Source: Mucilaginibacter geliditolerans (GTDB lineage: Bacteria; Bacteroidota; Bacteroidia; Sphingobacteriales; Sphingobacteriaceae). From it: DNA of 64,000 bases. The stretch spans positions 372,001 to 436,000 of the forward strand of contig NZ_JACHBY010000001.1 of assembly GCF_014200495.1 (NCBI RefSeq), written 5' to 3'. The notes beneath the pieces were generated by a model. It had not been told where the DNA came from, did not search any database, and worked only from the letters and a program-made list of their open reading frames with translations. Positions 35,537-45,308 of the stretch are shown in pieces. The first letter of the stretch is position 1. Every line of letters starts with the position of its first letter. A program made the translations under genes and the position numbers.

Positions 35537-37462
35537 TTATACTGTTATTTCTTTAATTATTTGTTTTTTAAAATCTTCTATGCTCATGCTTCCCAAATCA
35601 CCCTGACCATGTTTACGAACTGAAACCAACCCTTCGGCGGTTTCTTTTTCACCCACAATCAGCATGTAAGGGATTTTTTTGACTTCAGCATCACGTATCT
35701 TACGCCCGATCTTCTCATCCCTGAAATCAATAAGCCCGCAAATATCAGAATCTTTTAACGATTCTGAAAGTTTTTTTGCATAATCTTCATATTTTTCAGA
35801 TATCGGCAGTATCACGAACTGCTCAGGCGACAACCACAGCGGGAAATTACCTGCACAATGCTCTATCAAAACAGCCACAAAACGTTCCAATGAACCAAAC
35901 GGTGCACGGTGGATCATTACCGGGCGGTGTTTTTGATTATCGCTACCAGTATATTCCAGCTCGAAACGCTCAGGTAGATTATAATCTACTTGTATTGTTC
36001 CTAACTGCCATTTTCTGCCAAGAGCATCTTTCACCATAAAATCAAGCTTAGGGCCATAAAAGGCAGCTTCGCCATATTCAACTACGGTTTTAAGGCCTTT
36101 TTCATCAGCTGCTTCAATAATTGCCGATTCAGCTAAAGCCCAATTTTCATCAGTGCCGATGTACTTAGCCTTGTTTTCCGGATCACGCAGTGAGACCTGT
36201 GCAGTATAATCATCAAAACCTAAGGCTTTAAATACATACAATACCAGGTCAATCACCTTCATAAACTCTTCCTTTACCTGATCGGGGCGGCAGAATAAGT
36301 GCGCATCATCCTGAGTAAACCCGCGAACGCGTGTTAAGCCATGCAACTCACCGCTTTGCTCATAACGGTATACGGTACCAAACTCAGCCAAACGAACCGG
36401 AAGATCCTTATATGAGCGTGGTTTTGTCTTGTATATCTCGCAATGGTGCGGGCAGTTCATCGGTTTTAAGAAGAACTCCTCTCCTTCTTGCGGAGTTTTT
36501 ATAGGCTGAAATGAATCAGCGCCATATTTTTCATAGTGACCTGATGTTACATACAGGTTTTTGTGGCCGATATGCGGAGTAATTACCTGCTCATAACCAG
36601 CTTTAACCTGTGCTTTTTGCAGGAAGTTAACCAAACGCTCGCGCAAAGCAGTGCCTTTAGGTAACCATAAAGGTAAACCCATGCCCACTTTTTCAGAGAA
36701 TGCGAACAGTTCCAGTTCCTTGCCTAATTTACGGTGATCGCGTTTTTTAGCTTCCTCAATCAGGTGCAGGTAATCAGTAAGCTCACTTGCCTTAGGGAAA
36801 GTTACGCCATATATACGTGTAAGCTGCTTGCGGCTTTCATCACCACGCCAATAAGCACCTGCAACACTCATCAATTTAACAGCCTTTATAAAGCCTGTAT
36901 TAGGGATATGCGGGCCACGGCACAGATCGGTAAATGCACCTTGTGAATAAAATGTAATAGCGCCATCAGGCAGATCCTTAATCAGATCGAGCTTGTACTC
37001 ATCACCTTTATCAGTAAAATATTCTATCGCATCGGCTTTGCTAACAGGCTTGCGGATAAACTCTTCGCGGGTTTTAGCCAGCTCGATCATTTTATCCTCG
37101 ATCTTTTTGAACTCATCCGAAGAGAATTCACGGTCACCAAAGTCAACATCGTAATAAAAACCGGTTTCAATAGCCGGGCCTATACCGAATTTTGTACCGG
37201 GGTAAAGCGCTTCTAAAGCCTCGGCCATTAAGTGAGCCGATGAATGCCAGAAAGTAGCTTTTGCCTGGGTATCGTTCCAGGTTAACAATTTTACCTTGGC
37301 ATCCTGCTCAATTGGGCGACTCGCATCCCAAACCTGGCCATCAACTTCGGCTGCTAATACATTGCGTGCTAAACCTTCGGAGATAGACTGTGCTATCTGC
37401 ATGGAAGAGATCCCCTTATCGTATTCACGAACGGAACCATCAGGAAGTGTAATATTAATCAT
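35537..37462 (-). CDS. thrS: Threonyl-tRNA synthetase
   Basis: A 641-residue class II synthetase. Domains in order: TGS (about 1-60, [14 protein letters not shown]), the editing domain with [11 protein letters not shown] (HxxxH), the catalytic core with zinc ligands including the cysteine in [10 protein letters not shown], motif 2 [31 protein letters not shown], and the anticodon-binding domain (about 540-641). Length and motifs are standard. It leads the thrS-infC-rpmI-rplT cluster. Confidence 0.98.
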   Translation of the reverse strand: MINITLPDGSVREYDKGISSMQIAQSISEGLARNVLAAEVDGQVWDASRPIEQDAKVKLLTWNDTQAKATFWHSSAHLMAEALEALYPGTKFGIGPAIETGFYYDVDFGDREFSSDEFKKIEDKMIELAKTREEFIRKPVSKADAIEYFTDKGDEYKLDLIKDLPDGAITFYSQGAFTDLCRGPHIPNTGFIKAVKLMSVAGAYWRGDESRKQLTRIYGVTFPKASELTDYLHLIEEAKKRDHRKLGKELELFAFSEKVGMGLPLWLPKGTALRERLVNFLQKAQVKAGYEQVITPHIGHKNLYVTSGHYEKYGADSFQPIKTPQEGEEFFLKPMNCPHHCEIYKTKPRSYKDLPVRLAEFGTVYRYEQSGELHGLTRVRGFTQDDAHLFCRPDQVKEEFMKVIDLVLYVFKALGFDDYTAQVSLRDPENKAKYIGTDENWALAESAIIEAADEKGLKTVVEYGEAAFYGPKLDFMVKDALGRKWQLGTIQVDYNLPERFELEYTGSDNQKHRPVMIHRAPFGSLERFVAVLIEHCAGNFPLWLSPEQFVILPISEKYEDYAKKLSESLKDSDICGLIDFRDEKIGRKIRDAEVKKIPYMLIVGEKETAEGLVSVRKHGQGDLGSMSIEDFKKQIIKEITV

Positions 37463-37580
37463 CTACAACTATGATTTATGTTTTATAAAATTACTTTAAT
37501 TCAATCACCTACTAAGTGATCATTTATTTGAGGTGCAAATTTACGATTATTTTTGGATGATTTCACCCTATCTTTATGAA

Positions 37581-39554
37581 ATGAAAGTAATTAAGTGCGC
37601 TTTTTTTATTCTCCTTTTCTTCTGTTCATACAGCTATTCCCAAACCAACAAAATCACCGTACAGGTTAATAATGTGATAAAAAACATATCACCATTAATG
37701 ACGGGTGCCTGTATTGAGGATGTGAACCACGAGATCTACGGCGGCATATATAGCCAGATGATTTTTGGTGAAAGTTTCCAGGAACTGCCCATGCATATTG
37801 ACGCGGCTGTTAATCCTGAATTTGCAGGCTTATCAGGTTGGTTAAGCTGTAAAGCATCCAGGGATCAGCATAAGGATGAATCGGAAATACGATCATGGCA
37901 GCCTGTTAAAACAGGGACTTCAAGCGGGAGTTTTAGTATTGATAGTATACAGCCGTTTGTTGGGAAGCAAAGTCAAAATATCAACTTTATAGGCGGGGTT
38001 GGCACAATTGGTATAGAAAACCGTGGACTTAACCGTCAAGGATTGTATTTAAGCGGAAAACAACCATATGAGGGTACGATTTACGCGAAAACCAATAACC
38101 CGGTACAAGTTTACATTTCATTACAGAGTGAAGACGGCTCGGTAACTTATGCTGAAACGGCTGTTATTGTTACAGATGTTGCCTGGACTAAATATAATTT
38201 CACTTTAACACCCACAAGATCGGCAATACATGCGCGGTTAGCTATCACGCTTCATCAAAAAGGCAAGGTTAGTCTGGGGTATGTATTTATGCAGCCCGGT
38301 AGTTGGGGCCGTTTTAAAGGCCTCCCGGTGCGTAAAGATGTTGTTGACGGATTGATTAAAGAAAATATAACGGTATTACGCTATGGTGGCAGTATGACTT
38401 TAGCTGATGATTACCGGTGGAAGAACATGATAGGTCCGCGGGAAAAACGGAAGCCCTATAAAGGGATTTGGTATCCGTTTTCGAGCAATGGCTGGGGAAT
38501 TATTGATTTCCTTGATATGTGCAGTGTAACAGGTATTGTTGGGATCCCCGATTTCAGTACTGGTGAAACGCCGCAGGATATGGCTGATTTTGTGGATTAT
38601 GTAAATGGCAATAACAACACACATTGGGGGCGAAAACGAATTACAGATGGTCATAAGCAGCCGTATCATCTAAAATACATTGAACTGGGTAACGAGCAGT
38701 TCAATAATCAAAAGCTAACAGATAAATTTAAATTACTGGCTGATGCTATATGGAGCAGGGATCCATATATCCAAATTGTTTTTTGCTTTAGTGATGAGAC
38801 ACGCGAGGATACAAAAGGTGATCTGGCTTATATAAAACAAACCATAGATCATTGTCAAAAAATAGGCCACCAGGCCTGGTTTGATGTGCATATTTTTAAT
38901 GATACTGAAAAACAACCCGATCTGAAAGACTTTGAATTTGCCGAAAGCCAACTTAAATCAGTTGCACCAGATAGCAGTTTTAGATTATGTGTATTTGAAG
39001 AAAACGCCGATAATGCCCGAATGAGAAGGGCTTTAGCACACGCCAATGCTATAAACCGCTTGCAACGTATAAAATATGATGTGCCGATAGTTTGCGCGGC
39101 CAATGGTATGCAGGTTGACCATCAAAATGATAATGACTGGGATCAGGGGTTGTTGTTTTTTGATCCTAAACATGTTTGGGGGCAACCCTCCTATTATGTG
39201 ACTAAAATGATGGCGGAAAACTATTTGCCGCAGGTATCAGAATCAAACTTTGCAAGTAAAAGTGACACGCTTGATGTTACCTCATGCAGAAGCACTGATG
39301 GAAAGATAGTTACCATACAGGTGGTAAACTCAAAGTCAACTTCTGTTAATACAGATGTACAGTTGAATTATTATGATGGTACGGCAACGAAAGTGACTGT
39401 CAGTGAACTAAAAGCCAATAGTCTTGAAGATTGGAATACAGTTGATGAGCCTAATAAAATTGTACCTGTAAAAAGTGAGATCACAAGTAGTAATAATGGT
39501 TGTAATTATACTTTCGCGCCATATTCGTTTACGATATTAAGATTTGAGCAATAA
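37581..39554 (+). CDS. Alpha-L-arabinofuranosidase, GH51-type
   Basis: About 657 residues with a signal peptide (MKVIKCAFFILLFFCSYSYSQ). The start is placed there rather than at an in-frame ATG at 37533, which adds 16 non-signal residues. A carbohydrate-binding-like beta domain (about 55-215) splits the N-terminal part. The catalytic barrel has YIELGNEQFN with the acid/base glutamate, and LCVFEENADNARMRRALAHA for the nucleophile region. A C-terminal beta-sandwich closes the protein. It removes arabinose side chains from plant polysaccharides. It stands alone, without SusCD partners. Confidence 0.88.
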   Translation: MKVIKCAFFILLFFCSYSYSQTNKITVQVNNVIKNISPLMTGACIEDVNHEIYGGIYSQMIFGESFQELPMHIDAAVNPEFAGLSGWLSCKASRDQHKDESEIRSWQPVKTGTSSGSFSIDSIQPFVGKQSQNINFIGGVGTIGIENRGLNRQGLYLSGKQPYEGTIYAKTNNPVQVYISLQSEDGSVTYAETAVIVTDVAWTKYNFTLTPTRSAIHARLAITLHQKGKVSLGYVFMQPGSWGRFKGLPVRKDVVDGLIKENITVLRYGGSMTLADDYRWKNMIGPREKRKPYKGIWYPFSSNGWGIIDFLDMCSVTGIVGIPDFSTGETPQDMADFVDYVNGNNNTHWGRKRITDGHKQPYHLKYIELGNEQFNNQKLTDKFKLLADAIWSRDPYIQIVFCFSDETREDTKGDLAYIKQTIDHCQKIGHQAWFDVHIFNDTEKQPDLKDFEFAESQLKSVAPDSSFRLCVFEENADNARMRRALAHANAINRLQRIKYDVPIVCAANGMQVDHQNDNDWDQGLLFFDPKHVWGQPSYYVTKMMAENYLPQVSESNFASKSDTLDVTSCRSTDGKIVTIQVVNSKSTSVNTDVQLNYYDGTATKVTVSELKANSLEDWNTVDEPNKIVPVKSEITSSNNGCNYTFAPYSFTILRFEQ

Positions 39555-39560
39555 TACTAT

Positions 39561-39588
39561 TCCCCCTTTAGGGGACTAAGGGGCGGGC
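39561..39588. repeat. CCCC/GGGG palindromic element between convergent genes
   Basis: CCCCTTTAGGGG is followed by CTAAGGGG, giving alternative short hairpins right between the GH51 and lutA stop codons. It resembles short intergenic palindromes common in this phylum and may act as a weak terminator. Confidence 0.5.
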
Positions 39589-40316
39589 TATATATTTCCC
39601 CATCCTTGTGCCAGCACATCAGCCAGGTGCATGGTTTTTATGGGGAGGTTATTTTTATCGATATAGCTTTGCAGGTGCAATAAACAGGAAGCATCGGTGC
39701 TTATGATATAATCTGCTTCGGCGGCTAAGGCATTATCAACCTTTTGCTGGGCCATGGCTGTTGAGATAGCATCAAACTTAACGGCAAATGTACCACCAAA
39801 GCCACAGCAGGTTTCATTGTCTTTCAGGTCGACCATCTCCAGGCCTAACACCTTTGACAGTAATTGACGGGGCTCATTTTTGATCTTGCATTCGCGTAAA
39901 GCAGCACAGCTGTCATGATAAACGGCACGACCTTCCAGCTCAGCGCCGAAGTAATCAAATTGGAGAATATTTACCAAAAAATCAGATAGCTCATAAATAT
40001 TGCCCTGTATAGCGCGACATTTATTATGCAGCGTGGTGTTGGTAAACAGATCGTTATAATAATTCTTCACCATACCCGTACATGAGGCTGATGGGGTTAC
40101 AATAACGCTGTCGTCCGAAAAATCATTCAGAAATTTACTGCCTATAGTTTTTGCATCATCCCAAAAACCCGCATTAAATGCCGGCTGACCGCAGCAGGTT
40201 TGTAAAGGGTTATAGTTTACAGTACAACCTGCTTTTTCTAACAATTTTACAGTACTAAAGGCAGTATCCGGGTATAACTGATCAACAAAACAGGGAATAA
40301 ACAATTCTATCTTCAT
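39588..40316 (-). CDS. lutA: LutA/LldE-like (Fe-S)-binding oxidoreductase subunit
   Basis: A 242-residue protein with two cysteine-rich CCG domains: QTCCGQPAFNAG in the N-terminal half and ETCCGFGGTFAVKF in the C-terminal half, with further cysteines at IPCFVDQ and YHDSCAALRE. This is the LutA/YkgE subunit of the LutABC lactate oxidation complex. LutB and LutC are not adjacent in this window, so the complex must be completed elsewhere, or this protein serves another CCG-domain system. Confidence 0.9.
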   Translation of the reverse strand: MKIELFIPCFVDQLYPDTAFSTVKLLEKAGCTVNYNPLQTCCGQPAFNAGFWDDAKTIGSKFLNDFSDDSVIVTPSASCTGMVKNYYNDLFTNTTLHNKCRAIQGNIYELSDFLVNILQFDYFGAELEGRAVYHDSCAALRECKIKNEPRQLLSKVLGLEMVDLKDNETCCGFGGTFAVKFDAISTAMAQQKVDNALAAEADYIISTDASCLLHLQSYIDKNNLPIKTMHLADVLAQGWGNI

Positions 40317-40466
40317 CGGCTGCTAATTTGAGAAAAAGTTTGGAGTAATAAGTAACAAGTCCGTCTTTTCTCAACTTACAATAATCGGAAATAGAAATTA
40401 TATTATTCTTTGCATGTAATAAATTACTGATACATTGCTAATTAGCCATAAAACTACAATCTAAAT

Positions 40467-41711
40467 TTATAATGGCTCTACACCTTTCGCGCCCTCTGTA
40501 ACATTATGGGTCAACAAATCAATAAGTATGGAATCAAAGGCAGGCCCATAAGCTGAATCTATACTATTAAAGATTATAGCCAGTTTATCCTTTGTTACCT
40601 TTATTTTAAGATAACCAAATGTTTCTACATAAGCTTTTAAAGCAGTATTACTTGCCATTGACGGTGGCACCTTTACTGTAGGATCGCTGGCTTGAGTAGA
40701 AGTTGTAATATTATAACCACCGCAACCAGCAATAATGTAAGGCATTTTTATGCCATTTATATCGCGTTCAAGCCGCTCATACAAATGCGCATGGCCTGAA
40801 AGAACAACATCAGGCCACAAGCCACCTTTTGTGAAGGCATCATCAAGATCGTCGCCCATTGGGTTATCTTCTGTACCACCATAAAAAGGGGGATGATGCA
40901 ACGCTACAATTACTGCAGTTTGATTGGCCTCGCGTAAAGGCTTTAATCTTTGCAGTTCAGCAATCAGGAAATCTTTCTGAAAATCAGTAAGGTTATTCTT
41001 GCCACCTTCGGAAGAAATGGAGCCCGGCCCCTTATCAGTTACATTACTATAAAGGCCAATAATATTTACAAATGGCGCGGCAAGTGTAAAATAAACTCCG
41101 GGTTGATTCATAGTTGAACGAATCAGCCCTCCTGCATTTGCAGCAGGCCCTGGGGCCGGTGTACAAAAATTATTGAGAAAAGCCTGAAGTGAAGTCATGG
41201 AAGGATCCCATATCATACCATCATGATTACCCGGAATGGCAAAGATTGGAGCATTGTATGCGCAAAATGGTTCGTAAAACTCTGAATAATAATCCGCTGC
41301 CTGGCCAAACTCATATACAACATCTCCAAGATGATAAAAAAAAGATGGCGCTGGTTGGGTTGCAAGGTCTTTTACCATATATGCAGATACATCGGCTTCA
41401 TCGACTACCCGGTTTCTTTTGTCTGCTCCGGTATCACCAACGCAATGGAATACCAGCATCCCCGTAGTATTGATATCATCCACAGCTGATTGCCCCAGAA
41501 CATCCGAAAGCTGCATGATTAACGATGCCCCCTCCCTTGGTGCCGGGATAGGTTGTAATACACTTGCATAAACATCATATTTGCTGGCCTCTCCATCCGT
41601 TATCTGGCCTGGCAGTAACGGAATAAATTTAGGTTCAGCATACAATCGTGTGCCAGGTGCGGGAGTAGGAACAGGTCCTGTTCCTACTGGGGGTATAGGG
41701 GTATTTGCCAT
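40467..41711 (-). CDS. Calcineurin-like metallophosphoesterase
   Basis: A 414-residue protein with the complete dimetal motif set: VGDTGADKRN (D...G), YHLGDVVYEFG (GDxxY), GNHDGMIW, ALHHPPFYGG and SGHAHLYER. The first 40 residues are proline-rich (PIPPVGTGPVPTPAPG) and there is no signal peptide, so it appears to stay in the cytoplasm or leave by a non-Sec path. It is monocistronic. The substrate is not predictable within this broad family, which resembles purple-acid-phosphatase-like enzymes. Confidence 0.88.
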   Translation of the reverse strand: MANTPIPPVGTGPVPTPAPGTRLYAEPKFIPLLPGQITDGEASKYDVYASVLQPIPAPREGASLIMQLSDVLGQSAVDDINTTGMLVFHCVGDTGADKRNRVVDEADVSAYMVKDLATQPAPSFFYHLGDVVYEFGQAADYYSEFYEPFCAYNAPIFAIPGNHDGMIWDPSMTSLQAFLNNFCTPAPGPAANAGGLIRSTMNQPGVYFTLAAPFVNIIGLYSNVTDKGPGSISSEGGKNNLTDFQKDFLIAELQRLKPLREANQTAVIVALHHPPFYGGTEDNPMGDDLDDAFTKGGLWPDVVLSGHAHLYERLERDINGIKMPYIIAGCGGYNITTSTQASDPTVKVPPSMASNTALKAYVETFGYLKIKVTKDKLAIIFNSIDSAYGPAFDSILIDLLTHNVTEGAKGVEPL

Positions 41712-41831
41712 TGTAATATTTATTTAAGTTAAGCTTTAAATAAAGTTACAAAACAAATATTACCTAAAAATTAAATCCATAACAAATTACTCATATTGAA
41801 TAGCTTAACTATTAATACAAGTAATTATAAG

Positions 41832-43196
41832 CTAAACTTCTGCCAGTTCCGCTTGTGGTGCAGTTGGCAAATTCTTATTTTTCTTTTCAGCATAAAATAA
41901 TGAAATTAATAAGCCAAAACCTATCAGGAAAAATAGATCAAGTGTAAGTGCAGCTATACGCATTTCATGGCTGATGGCTTCAACTAAAGAAAAACAAAGC
42001 AGACCTACCACTATAGCGCTTTTTTCTGTAACATCATAAAAGCTAAAGTATGATGCTGTGTCGGGAATATTTTGTGGCAGGTATTTTGAGTAAGTTGATC
42101 TGGATATAGCTTGCACGCCGCCCATTACTGCGCCTACTATTACCGCCGCAACAAAAAACTCAGGAATGCTGGTAATAAAATAAACGGAAAGGCATAATAT
42201 CGTCCAAATGCCAACTACCCAAACCAGCGTGCGCACATTACCATATTTTTCCGATAGTTTGGAAATACCAGCAGCCCCTGCAACGCCTACCACATAAATA
42301 ATAAGAATAATGATGATTAGCGTGTCATCCGGCATTTTCAACTCTTTTGATGCAAATTGTGCGGCTACCAGCATAATAGTTTGCACACCGACAGAGTAAA
42401 AAAAGAATGATGATAGAAAACGGCGAAGTAATGGCATGGTTTTCACCTTTTGGAATACTTTTATTAATTCTTTAAAACCGCCTGTTAATACGTTATAATT
42501 ATGTTTACCGGGATTTGGCTCCCCTTTAGGTAATAACCTGAATGGAATAATAGAAAAACCCATCCACCAAACAAATACGATAATAAAAGTGATACGCGCG
42601 GGTAAAGAATCATTCTTAGGGTCGATCCCAAACCATTCAGGTTTCTCTACAATAGCTAAACAGCACATTTGAACAACAAGACTCCCCACATATCCGTATA
42701 TAAATCCCTTTGCACTCACACTATCTTGTTTAGCTTCTGAAGCAATTTGCGGCAAATAAGAATTATAAAAAACAAAACCGCCGCAATAACCTATGCATGC
42801 AAGTGCAAAAAATATTAGCGGCATTTCAAGTGCCGGTATCCCATGTTCAACGGGTTTAAAAAAGAATAATCCTGCACACGACAATGCACCAAGCCAGGTA
42901 AAAAATTGCAAATAACTCTTTTTATTCCCTTTGTAATCGGCAATTGATGTAAGTATCGGCAACATTAACACAATAATTAAATAAGCAATACCTAATACAA
43001 AATTTGATAATACAGTATTTACAAATTCAAACCCAAAAAAAGTTACTTTATCACCATTAGGGTTATGCCATGTAGTATAGTACACGTAATAAAAAGGGAA
43101 TATGGTTGTTGTGATCACCATATTATAAGATTGGTTGGCCCAATCGAACATACACCAGGCCCAGATAGTTTTCTTATTGTCTTTAACGATTTCCAT
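41832..43196 (-). CDS. MFS transporter, UMF1/Atg22-like
   Basis: A 454-residue protein with about twelve transmembrane helices. The opening WAWCMFDWANQSYNMVITTTIFPFYY is diagnostic of the UMF1 family (CxxDWANSAY-like), and GGVQAISRSTYSKYLP is the matching C-terminal-half block. Family members in fungi (Atg22) export amino acids from the vacuole; bacterial substrates are unknown. It is divergent from the HipA-like gene (142-base gap). Confidence 0.9.
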   Translation of the reverse strand: MEIVKDNKKTIWAWCMFDWANQSYNMVITTTIFPFYYVYYTTWHNPNGDKVTFFGFEFVNTVLSNFVLGIAYLIIVLMLPILTSIADYKGNKKSYLQFFTWLGALSCAGLFFFKPVEHGIPALEMPLIFFALACIGYCGGFVFYNSYLPQIASEAKQDSVSAKGFIYGYVGSLVVQMCCLAIVEKPEWFGIDPKNDSLPARITFIIVFVWWMGFSIIPFRLLPKGEPNPGKHNYNVLTGGFKELIKVFQKVKTMPLLRRFLSSFFFYSVGVQTIMLVAAQFASKELKMPDDTLIIIILIIYVVGVAGAAGISKLSEKYGNVRTLVWVVGIWTILCLSVYFITSIPEFFVAAVIVGAVMGGVQAISRSTYSKYLPQNIPDTASYFSFYDVTEKSAIVVGLLCFSLVEAISHEMRIAALTLDLFFLIGFGLLISLFYAEKKNKNLPTAPQAELAEV

Positions 43197-43338
43197 TATG
43201 GGTTAAAAATATATAAATTATGGTAGTTACAAAGCATCCACGCATAATTTAATAAGACTGCTGTACAAGGGCTTTTCTTAAAATTTATGCTTTATTGTGA
43301 TTGTACTTAAAATTAATCGCAATTTAGGAGCGGCAATT

Positions 43339-44133
43339 ATGATAGATAATACCCAACTTGAACTTAGAACCGTAAATGTTACCCGGTATGTGACGCCCCT
43401 TCGCGAGGGCGGCTCCCTGCCTGCAATTGCCGAGGCCGATGACGGTTTTTTATATGTATTGAAATTCCGGGGCGCTGGTCAGGGCGTAAAAGCTTTAATA
43501 GCTGAAATAATTGGCGGCGAAATTGCGCGGTCATTAGGTTTTAAAGTTCCTGAAATTGTATTTGCTAATTTGGATGAAGCTTTCGGCCGTACCGAACCCG
43601 ATGAAGAGATCCAGGACCTGTTAAAAGCAAGTGTCGGCTTAAATCTGGCATTGCATTATCTTTCAGGTGCTATTACTTTTGATCCTACGGTTACCAAACC
43701 GGGCCCCTTACTATCCTCGCAAATAGTTTGGCTGGATTGCCTGTTGATGAATGTCGACCGCACTGCCCGCAACACCAATATGCTGATATGGCATAAGGAG
43801 TTATGGCTGATAGATCATGGTGCGGCTTTATATTTCCACCACTCGTGGCATAACTGGGAGGAACAGGCTAAAAAACCATTTCTATTAATAAAAGATCACG
43901 TTTTGCTTTCGCAGGCTACTGAACTGGACGAGGTTGACGCCGTGTTTAAAACTATCCTTACCGAAGAACGCATCCGTGCCATTGTTGGCATAGTACCTGA
44001 TGAATGGCTTACCGGTGAATTCGATACCTCGGAAGAACACAGGGAAGCCTACATCCAATTTCTACTAACACGCATAGCAAACTCAAATATTTTTGTAAAA
44101 GAAGCCCAACATGCAAGAGAGAACTTTATTTGA
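43339..44133 (+). CDS. HipA-like kinase-fold protein
   Basis: About 264 residues. The fold resembles HipA/PI3-4-kinase-like enzymes: a glycine-poor ATP lid (GFLYVLKFRGAGQGVKALIAEIIGGEIARSLG, with K in YVLKF as the likely nucleotide-binding lysine), then LLMNVDRTARNTNMLIW with the catalytic aspartate and asparagine, and LIDHGAAL with the metal-binding aspartate. The start is set at 43339, preceded by AGGAG at 43326-43330; an upstream ATG at 43297 adds 14 residues. It overlaps a DUF3037 gene by 23 bases. Activity as a protein or lipid kinase is inference. Confidence 0.82.
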   Translation: MIDNTQLELRTVNVTRYVTPLREGGSLPAIAEADDGFLYVLKFRGAGQGVKALIAEIIGGEIARSLGFKVPEIVFANLDEAFGRTEPDEEIQDLLKASVGLNLALHYLSGAITFDPTVTKPGPLLSSQIVWLDCLLMNVDRTARNTNMLIWHKELWLIDHGAALYFHHSWHNWEEQAKKPFLLIKDHVLLSQATELDEVDAVFKTILTEERIRAIVGIVPDEWLTGEFDTSEEHREAYIQFLLTRIANSNIFVKEAQHARENFI

Positions 44134-44494
44134 ATATGCTGTTATACGCGTTGTACCGAGGGTTGACAGGGAGGAATTCCTGAACATCGGTATCATACTG
44201 TATTGTGCAAAACAGAAGTATCTGAAAATGCTATATGTGCTTGATGAAAGTCGTTTGCAAGCATTCGCCGGATATTTGGATATGGATGAATTAAAGGAAC
44301 ATCTCTGCTCTTTTGAGCGTATTTGCTCTGCCGATATACAAGGCGGGCCTATTGCCAAGCTGGATATACCATCGCGCTTTCGTTGGCTTACAGCTACACG
44401 CAGTACGGTGCTGCAAACCTCAAAGGTTCATCCGGGCTTGTGTATTGATGCCGCGGAAACTACTGTTAAGCTATTCAGTCAGTTAGTAGCCTAA
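44111..44494 (+). CDS. DUF3037 protein
   Basis: A 127-residue protein with the DUF3037 pattern EYAVIRVVPRVDREEFLNIGIILYC, FERICSADIQGGPIAKL and SRFRWLTATRSTVLQTSKVHPGLC. It overlaps the HipA-like gene by 23 bases, so the pair is translated together. DUF3037 and small HipA-like proteins occur as neighbours in many genomes, but no function has been assigned to the pair as far as I know. Confidence 0.85.
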   Translation: MQERTLFEYAVIRVVPRVDREEFLNIGIILYCAKQKYLKMLYVLDESRLQAFAGYLDMDELKEHLCSFERICSADIQGGPIAKLDIPSRFRWLTATRSTVLQTSKVHPGLCIDAAETTVKLFSQLVA

Positions 44495-44497
44495 TAG

Positions 44498-45187
44498 CTA
44501 TCCTAAAGCAAACTCTACGGCTGCTTTAGCATGTATGCTCGCTGTATCAAACAAGGGGATATCTACATCAGTACTATTAATTAACAGTGGTATTTCTGTA
44601 CAACCTAAAATAATACCCTCTGCTCCTCTCGCTATCAGTTTGTTGATCACATTGATATAGTATTGCTTAGTATCGGGATTAAGGATACCCCTACCTAATT
44701 CCTCGAATATGGTGTAATGTAAAAAATCGCGCTCATCATCATCCGGGATAATGGCTTCAATACCTTTTTCATTTAGTTTGTCAGTAAAGAAATCACGTTC
44801 CATGGTAAATTTAGTACCTAATAGGCCTACCTTCTTTAATCCTTTTGAGGTAATGGCATTTGCTGTAGCGCTGGCTATATGTATTACCGGGATCTGAACA
44901 TTCTGCTCCAGCTTATCAGCGATCAGGTGCATGGTGTTGGCACAAAGCACTATCGCCTCTGCCCCACCGCTTTTCATACTAAGACTTGCTTTAGTGATCA
45001 TTTCAAGGGTTTTATCCCAATCGTTAGCATCATTATTACGTTTAATATCAGCATAATTAAAAGAGTAGATCATGCACTCGGCAAAATTAAGATCACCAAG
45101 TTTTTCATTTACGCCTTCATTAATCAATTTGTAATAATCGAGAGTTGATACCCAACTGATGCCACCAATGAGCCCTAAAATTTTCAT
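44498..45187 (-). CDS. Aspartate/glutamate racemase family protein
   Basis: A 229-residue PLP-independent racemase. The two catalytic cysteines lie in VLCANTMHLIAD and ILGCTEIPLLI, and the N-terminus reads KILGLIGGISWVST. The start is set at 45187; upstream codons to 45238 run through the direct-repeat operator region and do not look like the family. It acts on aspartate, or on a related acid such as hydantoin. Its stop is three bases from that of the DUF3037 gene (convergent). Confidence 0.9.
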   Translation of the reverse strand: MKILGLIGGISWVSTLDYYKLINEGVNEKLGDLNFAECMIYSFNYADIKRNNDANDWDKTLEMITKASLSMKSGGAEAIVLCANTMHLIADKLEQNVQIPVIHIASATANAITSKGLKKVGLLGTKFTMERDFFTDKLNEKGIEAIIPDDDERDFLHYTIFEELGRGILNPDTKQYYINVINKLIARGAEGIILGCTEIPLLINSTDVDIPLFDTASIHAKAAVEFALG

Positions 45188-45218
45188 GCTACAAATATAT
45201 TGATTTACTAAGAATAAC

Positions 45219-45257
45219 TGAGCTTTACACCAAAGCAAATTTGAGCTTTACACCAAA
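45219..45257 (+). promoter_or_regulatory. Candidate AraC-type operator: 16-bp direct repeat
   Basis: TGAGCTTTACACCAAA occurs exactly at 45219-45234 and again at 45242-45257, a start-to-start distance of 23 bases. AraC-family regulators commonly bind paired direct repeats on one DNA face, and an AraC gene is the second gene downstream. The repeats lie 52-90 bases before the SDR start codon, and also upstream of the divergent racemase. Confidence 0.65.
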
Positions 45258-45308
45258 CCTACCCCCTCTTTTTATCCCGACCTTTGGTTTATAATTAAAA
45301 GAGAAAAA

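Noticed and set aside
43297..43338. Upstream start for the HipA-like gene
   Set aside because: AGGAG stands eight bases before the ATG at 43339, and the added residues do not look like the family.
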